Positions 1 through 7,053 are shown, counted from the stretch's first letter. The stretch is 9,711 nucleotides of DNA from Flavobacterium sp. (GCA_030152225.1 JASLHL010000130.1:1-9711), one strand, 5' to 3'. Numbers and translations: made by a program. Notes: generated from the sequence alone by a model not told the origin.

Positions 1-735
1 AGAAAATTTAGCTATCATTGGATCATAGACCATAAGTTGATCGCACAAGGTGGAAATAAAAAAATGTTCTGGAATGGAAAAAAATGGGAGAAATACAAAG
101 AAAAACTGCCTCTAAAGAATCAACCGATACTATTTGATGACAAGGATTTTATTGTTTACAGAGCTTGCCATGGAGAATGGGGAGGAACAATTTATTTTTA
201 TGAGAAATCAACTGGAAAAACCTACTTTACAGCCTCTACTTGTGCAAATACCGTTTCCAAAACAGATGAAGGTTATCAAGTATTGGCTCATTTAGGTCAT
301 ATGTTTGGTGTTAGTGAGATAAAACTTATTCCTGACCCCAGAAAATTGACCGAAACTAAATCGTATGGAACGAACAAAATCGTTAATGGACAGGCGTTAG
401 GATATACAGACAAGTCAAATGCTTTTATAAACAAACTTGACTTGTATGGAATTCAACTTTTTTCTTCCTTTACTTTTGAAGGAAAAGAGCTTTTCATTGT
501 TCGTATCGAGGATTTGACTTTCCTTGCAAAAATCCATAACAATGAAGTTGAACTTGTTCATCCTTTATTTTTTAACGATTTATACACGCACCAACCTATT
601 ACAACAAAATTTGGGACCTATACCTTAGTCAATATAGATCATTACGGAACAGGTCTTTATAGAGAAATTTCAACACTGATACTACACAAAAATACAATAA
701 AGAAGATAGACTGGAATGAGAATCACAATCGTTAG
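1..735 (+). CDS. Uncharacterised protein, 5'-truncated by window edge
   Basis: The reading frame is open from base 1 to the TAG at 733-735, giving 244 visible residues with no upstream stop, so the true start most likely lies before the window. An internal start is possible: ATG 64 has a purine-rich AAGGTGG about 10 bases upstream, and a TTG at 37 is also in frame, but the residues before both look like ordinary coding sequence. I do not recognise the family. The visible part is soluble-looking, with no membrane helix. It is rich in aromatic residues and beta-prone segments, with a CHGEWGGTIYFY motif near visible residues 56-67, a second cysteine at about 81 (STCANTV) and a HLGHMFGVSEIKLIPDP stretch near 97-113. 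If a signal peptide exists it would be upstream of the window. The gene converges on the lipoprotein gene at 817-1482 with an 81-bp gap. No function is assigned. Confidence 0.75.
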   Translation, partial: RKFSYHWIIDHKLIAQGGNKKMFWNGKKWEKYKEKLPLKNQPILFDDKDFIVYRACHGEWGGTIYFYEKSTGKTYFTASTCANTVSKTDEGYQVLAHLGHMFGVSEIKLIPDPRKLTETKSYGTNKIVNGQALGYTDKSNAFINKLDLYGIQLFSSFTFEGKELFIVRIEDLTFLAKIHNNEVELVHPLFFNDLYTHQPITTKFGTYTLVNIDHYGTGLYREISTLILHKNTIKKIDWNENHNR

Positions 736-816
736 GTACATATCTCGAGATAATGACGTTATTCAAAAGACCTTAAATAAAAGAAAACTCGTAAACCAGT
801 GTCCTTTTTACATTAC

Positions 817-1482
817 TTACTTCTGTTCAATCTCTTTTCTCTTCTTCTCAAAGTCATTAATTACTACATAAACATCATAAGAAATAACATTAAGAATAGT
901 ATTGACAACCGCTTGAGTTTCAACATAACCAGCTGTACTAATCAATCCTTTTATCAATAATGATTCTGAAGGATATGTTTCTCTTTGCATTAAGACTTTG
1001 ATATCCTTAGTGCTATTTAGCTTACTATCATACACAGTGCCTTCTAAACCGAAATAAAAAGAGTTCTTTACAGCACTGCCTATAACATCCGTACTCGTAT
1101 TGCTTTCTACTGTTTCGTAACTAATTAGTTCATTAAAGAGTAGCTTATCTACAGTTAATACATAATCAGCTTCTGCTTCAAAATATACATTTCTCTTCGC
1201 TAAATAAAATTCTAATTGCTTCTCTACCTGAAAAAATTGAGATAAACTATCAAGATTAACTCCCTTTAAGAATAGTAAATTCCCTTGTTTCCATCCAATC
1301 GTATCAATTGTAGCACCTATCGTTGGATCAAACACGACCTTAACGCCTATTGGTTGATCCAATACTTTGCCCTTCATTTTTTTATTCCTGAGGTTGTTTT
1401 CTACATTTAACCATACTAGATCCAAACTACAACTAGACAGTAATAAAGCAGCAAAAACGATAAACACAGCACCTAACCTCAT
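817..1482 (-). CDS. Uncharacterised lipoprotein, 221 aa
   Basis: The N-terminus is a textbook lipoprotein signal: MRLG, a hydrophobic stretch and a lipobox LLSSC with the acylated cysteine at residue 18. Maturation should leave about 204 residues anchored to a membrane. The residues after the cysteine (SLDLVW) lack the K/Q-(A)-(D/E)2 pattern described as a surface-export signal for Capnocytophaga/Flavobacterium lipoproteins, so a periplasm-facing location is more likely (inference). The body alternates beta-like segments (ADYVLTVDKLLF near 106-117; FGLEGTVYDSKL near 144-155) and ends in a charged helix, FEKKRKEIEQK. This is loosely reminiscent of small transport-auxiliary lipoproteins, but I cannot name a family. 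The ATG start is preceded by a purine-rich AAAGGAAAAGG (complement of 1483-1493), unusually Shine-Dalgarno-like for this phylum. The gene stands alone, convergent with the gene to its left. Confidence 0.85.
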   Translation of the reverse strand: MRLGAVFIVFAALLLSSCSLDLVWLNVENNLRNKKMKGKVLDQPIGVKVVFDPTIGATIDTIGWKQGNLLFLKGVNLDSLSQFFQVEKQLEFYLAKRNVYFEAEADYVLTVDKLLFNELISYETVESNTSTDVIGSAVKNSFYFGLEGTVYDSKLNSTKDIKVLMQRETYPSESLLIKGLISTAGYVETQAVVNTILNVISYDVYVVINDFEKKRKEIEQK

Positions 1483-2060
1483 CCTTTTCCTTTTTTTAAT
1501 AGTAGATTTATTGCAATACTACGGATTTAGCTTTTGATACTAAAGGTTATCAATCATTAATTCAAAAGAAATTGGATAAGCAAGCTTTACTTGTACTAAC
1601 TTGCTCTATAACAGCTAAAATACTAGCTAAAAAAGGCCTCTTCTTTTAACTATTGATTACTATTGGCGATCTGTACCTACCTTCGTTTAACAAAAGAAGC
1701 GCAATCCATTCTGTGATTAGATTTTGCTATTTTAATTCCAATTCTTTTGGGAAAATTTCTTTTACTATTGGTGTTGTGGGATTTTGGATGAAGGATAATC
1801 ATTTCAATTTCAGTCCATCATTTAGTAAAGTAGACTAACGTCTAACGGGAAGAAAATACAGAACTTCATACCTCCTACTCCATAAAACCTTTATTGACGT
1901 CCTTCTCACCTCACAAAAAATAAATAATATTTTATTATTAATTTTTAATCTGTAAATTTAGGGTTAAATAATTGATTTTTTTATCTATTTGGATTCGTTT
2001 ATATAGGAATCCATCTCTTCTATTTTTATAGTCAACATGATACTTAAAACCAGGTAAACT
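1483..2060. other. Intergenic gap, 578 bp, divergent promoters expected
   Basis: This gap separates the reverse-strand lipoprotein gene and the forward glutamate synthase-like gene, so it should carry divergent promoters. No perfect TAnnTTTG was found; the nearest forward match is TAAATTTA at about 1953-1960. A forward frame open from 1506 to the TAA at 1647-1649 (47 codons) reads like protein (TKGYQSLIQKKLDKQALLVL and onward) but has no ATG and a stop just upstream, so it may be a gene remnant or chance. A 61-codon TTG-started frame at 1653-1838 has no supporting feature. Bases 1915-1990 are very A/T-rich. Six codons from ATG 2037 to the TAA at 2055-2057 form a minimal leader frame just before the next gene, which is probably chance. 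Nothing else is supportable. Confidence 0.6.
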
Positions 2061-3662
2061 ATGCGTAAACAATTCGTTATTTTTTCAACTTTACTTTTGA
2101 TTGTACTGCTTCTACTCGCTGTATTTTTAAATAAAAATTGGAGTATTTTTTTCGTCATTACATTATTCTTTGTCCTTATGGGCTACCAAGATATGTATCA
2201 AAAGAAGCATACGCTGAGACGGATTTACCCTATTTTTGGTCGACTTCGCTATGTGATGGAAGAACTTCGTCCGAAAATGTATCAATATTTTATTGAATCG
2301 GACACGGATGGTAAGCCGATCAGTCGCATTGATCGCGCAACGATTTATCAACGAGCTAAAAAAGAATTAGAAACGATTCCTTTTGGGACGCAATTAGACG
2401 TATATGCTGAAGGCTACGAATGGATGTGTCATTCCATTGCTCCAAAAGCATTTGATACGTTGAACCACAATCCTCGCGTACTATTTGGCAACAAAGATTG
2501 TAAGCAACCCTATTCTGCTAGTATTCTCAATATTTCGGCCATGAGCTTTGGTTCGTTAAGTGCTCAGGCCGTGGAAGCCATGAATGGTGGTGCAAAATTG
2601 GGGAATTTTGCCCATAATACGGGAGAAGGTGGAATAAGTCCGTATCATTTGAAAAATGGAGGAGACTTAATTTGGCAAATTGGTACGGGATATTTTGGCT
2701 GTAGAGATGAACATGGAGCCTTTGACCCTCAATTATTTGCTGAAAAAGCAAAATTGCCTAACGTTAAAATGATCGAGCTAAAAATTTCGCAAGGGGCTAA
2801 ACCAGGGCATGGCGGAATACTTCCTGCCTCAAAAAACACCGTTGAAATTGCGGAAATTAGACATGTGAAACCGCATACGATTGTTGCCTCTCCTCCTTAT
2901 CACTCTGCTTTTAATTCGCCGTTGGAATTAGTTGAGTTTATTGCGAAATTACGAGATCTATCGGAAGGCAAGCCTATTGGGTTTAAATTGTGTATTGGAC
3001 ATAAAGCAGAGTTTATATCGATTTGTAAGGCCATGGTTCATTTAGATACGTATCCTGATTTTATTACAGTAGATGGCGGAGAGGGTGGCACAGGAGCGGC
3101 TCCTCAAGAGTTTTCGAACTATATGGGCGCTCCTATGTTAGACGGATTAGCCTTTGTGCATAATATTTTAACGGGCATGGGACTTCGTCAACACATTAAA
3201 TTAATCGCTTCTGGCAAAGTAACCTCTTCGTTTCATATCGCCCGAGCCATGGCTTTAGGTGCAGATACCTGTAATGCAGCTCGAGCGATGATGATTGCCG
3301 TAGGGTGTATTCAAGCGCTTTTGTGTAATACCAACCGATGCCCTACTGGAATTGCTACCCAAGACCCTAAGCTGACTATAGGCTTGGATGTTGCAGACAA
3401 GAAAATACGAATGGCAAATTATCACAAAGGAACAATCGAGAGCTTTGTAGAATTATTAGGCGCCTCAGGACTTGATGATATGAAAAACATTACACGAAAC
3501 CATATTTATAGACGAGTGGCATTAAACGATATGTTGACCTATGAAGAGATTTTTCCTTCTATAGAAGTTGGAGCTTTACTTTTAGGTAAAATTCCCGACA
3601 GATACAAACAAGATTTTGATCAGGCCAATATGAATCAATGGGGGATTTCACCTAAGGGATAA
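2061..3662 (+). CDS. Membrane-anchored FMN-binding glutamate synthase-family protein (GltB2/YerD-like)
   Basis: This 533-aa protein matches the stand-alone glutamate synthase (Glu_synthase, COG0069) family, similar in size to Bacillus YerD. Two hydrophobic helices (about 5-23 and 28-41) anchor it in the inner membrane. A conserved linker follows (about 50-100, with YPIFGRLRY, QYFIESD and YQRAK), then the FMN-binding TIM-barrel domain. Hallmarks are SQGAKPGHGG at 243-252, DGGEGGTGAAP at 338-348 and a Cys-x5-Cys-x4-Cys set (C416, C422, C427) in CNTNRCPTGIATQ, which in true GOGAT ligates the 3Fe-4S cluster. It lacks the N-terminal glutaminase domain and the C-terminal GXGXG domain of full glutamate synthase, so it should not make glutamate from glutamine by itself; its real substrate and electron partner are unknown. 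The start at ATG 2061 has AGG six bases upstream, and the in-frame ATG at 2037 is cut off by a stop. It stands alone, with no gltD neighbour. Confidence 0.93.
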   Translation: MRKQFVIFSTLLLIVLLLLAVFLNKNWSIFFVITLFFVLMGYQDMYQKKHTLRRIYPIFGRLRYVMEELRPKMYQYFIESDTDGKPISRIDRATIYQRAKKELETIPFGTQLDVYAEGYEWMCHSIAPKAFDTLNHNPRVLFGNKDCKQPYSASILNISAMSFGSLSAQAVEAMNGGAKLGNFAHNTGEGGISPYHLKNGGDLIWQIGTGYFGCRDEHGAFDPQLFAEKAKLPNVKMIELKISQGAKPGHGGILPASKNTVEIAEIRHVKPHTIVASPPYHSAFNSPLELVEFIAKLRDLSEGKPIGFKLCIGHKAEFISICKAMVHLDTYPDFITVDGGEGGTGAAPQEFSNYMGAPMLDGLAFVHNILTGMGLRQHIKLIASGKVTSSFHIARAMALGADTCNAARAMMIAVGCIQALLCNTNRCPTGIATQDPKLTIGLDVADKKIRMANYHKGTIESFVELLGASGLDDMKNITRNHIYRRVALNDMLTYEEIFPSIEVGALLLGKIPDRYKQDFDQANMNQWGISPKG

Positions 3663-3685
3663 GTCCCGCAGTCCCCTATTTTTTT
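3637..3685 (+). terminator. Rho-independent-like terminator overlapping gene 3' end
   Basis: GGGGA at 3641-3645 pairs with TCCCC at 3672-3676. The stem extends outward through a G-T wobble and three A/T pairs to 3637 and 3680, and inward by two weaker pairs. Inside it a second small hairpin, GGGA (3656-3659)/TCCC (3664-3667), has a TAAG loop containing the bases of the TAA stop codon. A run of seven T follows at 3679-3685. The 5' arm lies inside the last codons of the glutamate synthase-like gene. The hairpin-plus-T-run layout supports a terminator; its strength is not known. Confidence 0.55.
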
Positions 3686-3746
3686 CGTTCTATTTGAACG
3701 CCAATCTTAAATAATTCTATCGCAACGTGAACCTAGATCAAGAAAA

Positions 3747-3774
3747 TTGGTTGAAATATTTTTTTTTATTTTTG
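3747..3774 (+). promoter_or_regulatory. Candidate Bacteroidota sigma-A promoter
   Basis: TTG at 3747-3749, a 17-base spacer and a perfect TAnnTTTG element (TATTTTTG, 3767-3774) fit the TTG-N17-23-TAnnTTTG pattern reported for Flavobacterium housekeeping promoters. Transcription would begin near 3780, giving the secreted-protein gene at 4204 a leader of more than 400 bases, unless it serves an RNA within the gap. The region is A/T-rich, so a chance match is possible. Confidence 0.4.
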
Positions 3775-3807
3775 ACAATTAAATCTCTCATTTCACTCCT
3801 TTTTATT

Positions 3808-3815
3808 TATATTTG
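3808..3815 (+). promoter_or_regulatory. Second TAnnTTTG promoter element
   Basis: TATATTTG is a perfect -7-type element, followed by ACA exactly as in the element at 3767-3774. No TTG lies at a normal upstream distance (the nearest TTTG ends 33 bases before it), so this is either a weak second start or a chance match. Confidence 0.25.
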
Positions 3816-3874
3816 ACATATCAGATTTAAGAAAAAGCAACTTATTTCCGATTTTATTTACTACATCCTGTATT

Positions 3875-4069
3875 TTAGTGGTACCCCTTGTTTTTTGCCC
3901 TTAAACATAAAGCACAAAACAAGGCTATTTGCCCTAATTCGACTCCCAATACACGATTATGACCGTCTCCCTTTTGCAGTTTTTCTACGCAAGAGAAGTG
4001 AATCCCCTTGGCTTTAAAAGCAGTTGTAATGGGTTCTTCTCCTACTAGAATTAGTGCGAAAAATACCCC
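3875..4069 (-). pseudogene. Start-less reverse-strand coding-like block, possible gene remnant or repeat
   Basis: On the reverse strand, 64 codons are open between an in-frame TAG (complement of 4070-4072) and a TAA (complement of 3875-3877). The translation looks protein-like (VGEEPITTAFKAKGIHF, then VEKLQKGDGHNRVLGVELGQ, ending CLRAKNKGYH) but contains no ATG and only a late TTG, and the codons upstream of the TAG show nothing recognisable. It could be the decayed 3' end of a gene, a non-coding element with a chance frame, or a dispersed repeat. The last codons coincide with the hairpin at 3886-3924. The family is not recognised and the pseudogene label is tentative. Confidence 0.25.
3886..3924. 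repeat. Inverted repeat/hairpin, 13-bp arms with one mismatch
   Basis: CCTTGTTTT (3886-3894) and AAAACAAGG (3916-3924) are perfect inverted repeats. After a single mismatch, TGC (3896-3898) pairs with GCA (3912-3914), leaving a 13-base loop. No T-run follows on either strand, so it is not a standard terminator. It overlaps the 3' end of the reverse-strand coding-like block. Confidence 0.6.
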
Positions 4070-4203
4070 CTATACCTTTACCTCTTTTCTATTTCTGATT
4101 TCCTATTGGTATCAGATGGGCCTTGTTGTGCCTACAAAAACGAAGTATTGGTCGCTCGTATCTTTTTTTTAGTCTCCCCATTCTAAATTTAAAATACATT
4201 CAC

Positions 4204-5856
4204 ATGAAAAACAAAATTCAATTTTTCGCCTTTATCTTCTGGGGGTTTACGTCTTTTTTTGTTTGTAGTCCCCTTGCATATAGTCAAGAAAACTTAGTAC
4301 TCAACCCCGGTTTTGAGGACGTGATTCAAGACAGTTTGTCTTGTACTTATTATGCCTCAAGCAGTCGTTTTAATGCAGCTATAGAACATTGGATAAATCC
4401 CACCAATGCAACCGCAGACCTTTATCACATGAGTTTGAGTGGACTCTGTACCATGAATCCTTTTGACGATTTCAATCAAGCAAATCTTCCACCGAGAACA
4501 GGGGATGCCATGGTAGGACTTGTTTTATATACCGAAGACGATGAAACGCCTAATGGAGAGGAGCCTGTCGAATACAAAGAATATGTACAAGGCAAATTAA
4601 AGACCCCCTTAGTTCAAGGGTCAACTTATTTAATTCGTTTTTACACCATAATAGGAAATAGGAGCATATACGCCTTAAATAATATAGGATTTAAGTTTTT
4701 AGAAGCCCCCTACCATCAAGCCAATGAAAATACTATTCGGCTAACTCCTGATTTCAACTATACAGCTGTTCTAGATTACAATGAGCAGGAGGAATGGACG
4801 CTTATGGAATTTGAATATACGGCTCCAACTTCTGGTATCCAATACTTTCTCCTTGGCAATTTTTTTAGTACAGCAGAAACGATTATTCAGAGGCGAAATT
4901 TTCGTTCCCGTGATAGTGAAGCTTACTACCTCTTTGACGATTTTTCTATTACGGGTCTAACTTCTACTTTTGACCCCATAGGTCCTTATTGTGAGAATAC
5001 CCTATTCATACTACCTCAAACCTCTAGAGAAGGATATTCCGGTACTTGGTCACCTGCAATTAACAACCAAGAAACAACAACTTATACATTTACACCCGAC
5101 GAACCACATATCCAACCAACGACCCTGACCATTGAAATTACACCACCCAACCTAGATCTTCTCTTTGACCTACCTACTGCCCTTTGCCAAGGGGCTGAGT
5201 TTACCCTACCTACACAATCCGAAAATGGAATACCTGGTAGCTGGTCACCTGAGCTGAATACACAAAGAACAACAACCTATACATTTTATCCTACAAAAGA
5301 AAATTCCTGTTTTCTACCCTATCTTACAAAAATAGAAGTTCTCCCCCTACCAAACTTTACCTTGGAACACTACTGCAAGAACGGTGACTTACTAATCCAA
5401 GCTATTCTTCCCTTTAAAGAAAAAAGGACAAGTCTATCGTGGCGTATTAACGATCATCTTATTGATGATACTTCAGCGACAATCAAGTTGTCCGACTATG
5501 CACCACTACTTCATGCTGAAATCACAACGATTGAAGCTACCCTTGTGGATGAAAATAGTTGCACAAGTACAACTAGTCTTGAACTCGAAGACACTCAACA
5601 GTATTGCTTTATTCCCAAGGGGATTTCACCCAATGGGGATGGTCTGAATGATATTTTTGATCTTCATACGTTTGGAGGGGTTGCTATCCAAATTTTTAAC
5701 CGCTATGGGGTAAAAGTATATGAGCAAACCCACTATACGAATCAATGGGAAGGCCAGTCAAACAAGGGGAATCCCCTACCCTCAGGTACGTATTTTTACC
5801 AATTTGTTACACCACAAGGGGAGTCTATCAGTGGATGGGTTGAAGTGATACGCTAG
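4204..5856 (+). CDS. Secreted T9SS type B cargo protein with gliding-motility-type C-terminal domain
   Basis: This 550-aa protein begins at ATG 4204 with a clear Sec signal peptide (MKNK, hydrophobic core, predicted cut after AYS at residue 27). The mature N-terminus (ENLVLNPGFED) opens a beta-rich, galactose-binding-like region to about residue 255, of the kind seen in many Bacteroidota surface proteins. Two related modules follow, starting at C263 and C328 and sharing LP, WSP and TTTYTF positions; they resemble short PKD-like repeats. A third, more divergent cysteine-containing segment leads to the C-terminal domain (about 467-550) with IPKGISPNGDGLND, IQIFNRYGVKVYE and PSGTYFYQF, the signature of the T9SS type B sorting domain (TIGR04131, gliding motility-associated). 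It should cross the outer membrane by the type IX system. No catalytic motif is visible, so a structural or adhesin-like role is inference. No PorP/SprF-like partner lies next to it. Confidence 0.93.
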   Translation: MKNKIQFFAFIFWGFTSFFVCSPLAYSQENLVLNPGFEDVIQDSLSCTYYASSSRFNAAIEHWINPTNATADLYHMSLSGLCTMNPFDDFNQANLPPRTGDAMVGLVLYTEDDETPNGEEPVEYKEYVQGKLKTPLVQGSTYLIRFYTIIGNRSIYALNNIGFKFLEAPYHQANENTIRLTPDFNYTAVLDYNEQEEWTLMEFEYTAPTSGIQYFLLGNFFSTAETIIQRRNFRSRDSEAYYLFDDFSITGLTSTFDPIGPYCENTLFILPQTSREGYSGTWSPAINNQETTTYTFTPDEPHIQPTTLTIEITPPNLDLLFDLPTALCQGAEFTLPTQSENGIPGSWSPELNTQRTTTYTFYPTKENSCFLPYLTKIEVLPLPNFTLEHYCKNGDLLIQAILPFKEKRTSLSWRINDHLIDDTSATIKLSDYAPLLHAEITTIEATLVDENSCTSTTSLELEDTQQYCFIPKGISPNGDGLNDIFDLHTFGGVAIQIFNRYGVKVYEQTHYTNQWEGQSNKGNPLPSGTYFYQFVTPQGESISGWVEVIR

Positions 5857-6168
5857 TTTCATCGACCCGCTGAAGAACAGGATTCACAAGCTAAAAGAAC
5901 TATTTTTGGTTATTCCTCTATGCATAACAAGCTTTTATTTGTAGCATTTAACTACGGTAGCTTGTCTATCCCAATGGAGGAATAACCTTTACTAATTCCT
6001 ATAATCAATTCAAAAACAAATGAAGAGACTTTGCAAGGTCTACCCTTGTTTTAGTACTACTTTTGGTATTCTTTGTGCTAAATCAACCTGTGATTCGAAT
6101 AGCCTAGAAGCATAAACAGGAAAGGGTACAATGACCATTTAGCACTTAGTTTCTTTTTTTTTAAAGCA
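5857..6168. other. Convergent intergenic gap, 312 bp, structured
   Basis: This is the gap between two convergent genes. It holds the 80-bp nested inverted repeat (listed separately) and further shorter repeats: CAAGG/CCTTG (6034-6038/6044-6048), TACCCTT/AAGGGTA (6041-6047/6122-6128) and a perfect 9-bp pair GTGCTAAAT/ATTTAGCAC (6075-6083/6137-6145). The last two cross each other, so they cannot both form as simple stems. A 31-codon frame from ATG 6020 (MKRLCKVYPCFSTT and onward) is unsupported. No complete gene is seen. Confidence 0.6.
5908..5987. repeat. 80-bp nested inverted repeat (cruciform/hairpin-forming)
   Basis: GGTTATTCCTC (5908-5918) and GAGGAATAACC (5977-5987) are perfect 11-bp inverted repeats, extended inward by a G-T wobble and two A/T pairs to 14 pairs. 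Inside lie ACAAGCT/AGCTTGT (5927-5933/5959-5965) and then GTAG/CTAC (5941-5944/5952-5955), so the whole segment can fold as one long interrupted hairpin. TTT flanks both outer ends. It lies 51 bp after the T9SS gene stop, without a proper T-run, so it may be a bidirectional transcript end, a small inverted-repeat (MITE-like) element or a structured RNA. Confidence 0.65.
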
Positions 6169-7053
6169 CTACTCCTGTTCTATTTTAGCGTACAACAGTA
6201 AAATAAAACTAAGTACTAAACTGATACCCAATGCTCCAAAAAACCAAGGAAATTCACTTCCCGTTCGCTCATTAAATGGCTCTGTATGAGCTTTAAGCAC
6301 TAGCGTTTGTGCAGGATTTTTTTGTCCCATACTCCTCAGTGCTTGAACAAAACCCTCTTTATCTTTTGAGGTGTCCATGCGTTCTAAAAAAGTAAATTGT
6401 CGAAAATCAGTCCCATCTACTTCTGCTTGGATTTCTTTTCGCATTCGATTAAATAAAAAATGCCGCTCCTTGACATTTGTGGGCCCATTGTAGCTTTTTT
6501 TATACATTCTACCCATCCAATACGGGTGATCAATAGTTCCTCCGTCGCTATAGCGCTTTGTAATGGGAAACAAAAGATATACTTTCAAAGATAAATCATT
6601 ACCCGTTTTTCCTGAAACACGTAGCTCTTCATACCTAGCCAAAAGTGTGGTATCAATATGATAGCGATTTAATGTGTAGTACTTAGATTCTTTTTGCTGG
6701 GTAAGTTCAGCAATCTCTTCTAACGCAGTCAACTGTCCTGTGGCCTTGCTCAAATAGCTCTGTGCAATTATAGTAGGAATAGCAATAGTCAAGGTAAAAA
6801 CAACATAATAAGCTTCTCTCCATTTCTTCTGCTTACCATACAACCGCTTTACAATAGGTCTTAGTAGAAAGAAAACCAATAAAGCTGCTAATAGTAAAGG
6901 AATATAAAGTCCCAACACATCTTCTCTGAGCTTTAACGAAGATAAGAACATCAGGTGTACAAGTGAATACAAAAACAGAAAAACCAAGGCTATTCCTAAT
7001 AAAGGAAGGAAAATCAACCGTATTTTAAGGAGTGTATCTTTCATGTAGTACAT
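6169..7053 (-). CDS. Uncharacterised inner-membrane protein, 4 TM with large extracytoplasmic domain
   Basis: The 294-aa protein (290 aa if the in-frame ATG at 7044 is used, giving the more usual MKDTLLK start) has three N-terminal hydrophobic helices at about 13-38, 46-64 and 82-98. A polar domain of about 170 residues follows (100-268), then a final helix at about 270-289 with a short charged tail (KIEQE). The polar part has a KYYTLNRYHIDTT segment and a later HPYWMGRMYKKS motif. Topology suggests this domain faces the periplasm. The architecture reminds me of a segment attached to some Flavobacteriia rhomboid-family membrane proteins, but no GxSG serine-protease motif or catalytic His is present, so I do not call it a protease. 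No Shine-Dalgarno is visible upstream, as is common in this phylum. It is convergent with the T9SS cargo gene and divergent from the SUKH-domain gene. Function unknown. Confidence 0.85.
   Translation of the reverse strand: MYYMKDTLLKIRLIFLPLLGIALVFLFLYSLVHLMFLSSLKLREDVLGLYIPLLLAALLVFFLLRPIVKRLYGKQKKWREAYYVVFTLTIAIPTIIAQSYLSKATGQLTALEEIAELTQQKESKYYTLNRYHIDTTLLARYEELRVSGKTGNDLSLKVYLLFPITKRYSDGGTIDHPYWMGRMYKKSYNGPTNVKERHFLFNRMRKEIQAEVDGTDFRQFTFLERMDTSKDKEGFVQALRSMGQKNPAQTLVLKAHTEPFNERTGSEFPWFFGALGISLVLSFILLLYAKIEQE

Larger units (their letters stand above)
3663..4203. other. Intergenic gap, 541 bp, upstream of T9SS cargo gene
   Basis: Besides the end of the terminator hairpin, the two TAnnTTTG elements and the reverse-strand open block listed separately, this gap contains no complete gene. 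A frame opening at TTG 4123 runs into the following gene, but the 27 extra residues would sit in front of a normal signal peptide, so I treat 4123-4203 as leader. A forward frame with ATG near 4030 reads MGSSPTRISAKNTPYTF and onward for about 43 codons with no recognisable feature. Confidence 0.6.

Noticed and set aside
37..63. TTG start for the first gene
   Set aside because: The frame is open to base 1 with ordinary coding sequence upstream, so the gene is better described as truncated by the window edge.
741..752. Perfect 12-bp palindrome TATCTCGAGATA just after the first gene
   Set aside because: Too short for a hairpin with a loop, no T-run, and no known regulator site recognised; likely chance.
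1653..1838. 61-codon TTG-started forward frame
   Set aside because: No ATG, no recognisable domain, no ribosome site; consistent with chance in an A/T-rich gap.
2037..2057. Six-codon leader frame before the glutamate synthase-like gene
   Set aside because: Not rich in any regulatory amino acid and without an attenuator-type hairpin, so not called an attenuation peptide.
3938..3944. TTCGACT resembling a tRNA T-loop
   Set aside because: Flanking bases do not pair as a T-stem, and no acceptor, D or anticodon arm can be placed around it.
4123..4203. Upstream TTG extension of the T9SS cargo gene
   Set aside because: It would bury a clean signal peptide that begins at ATG 4204.
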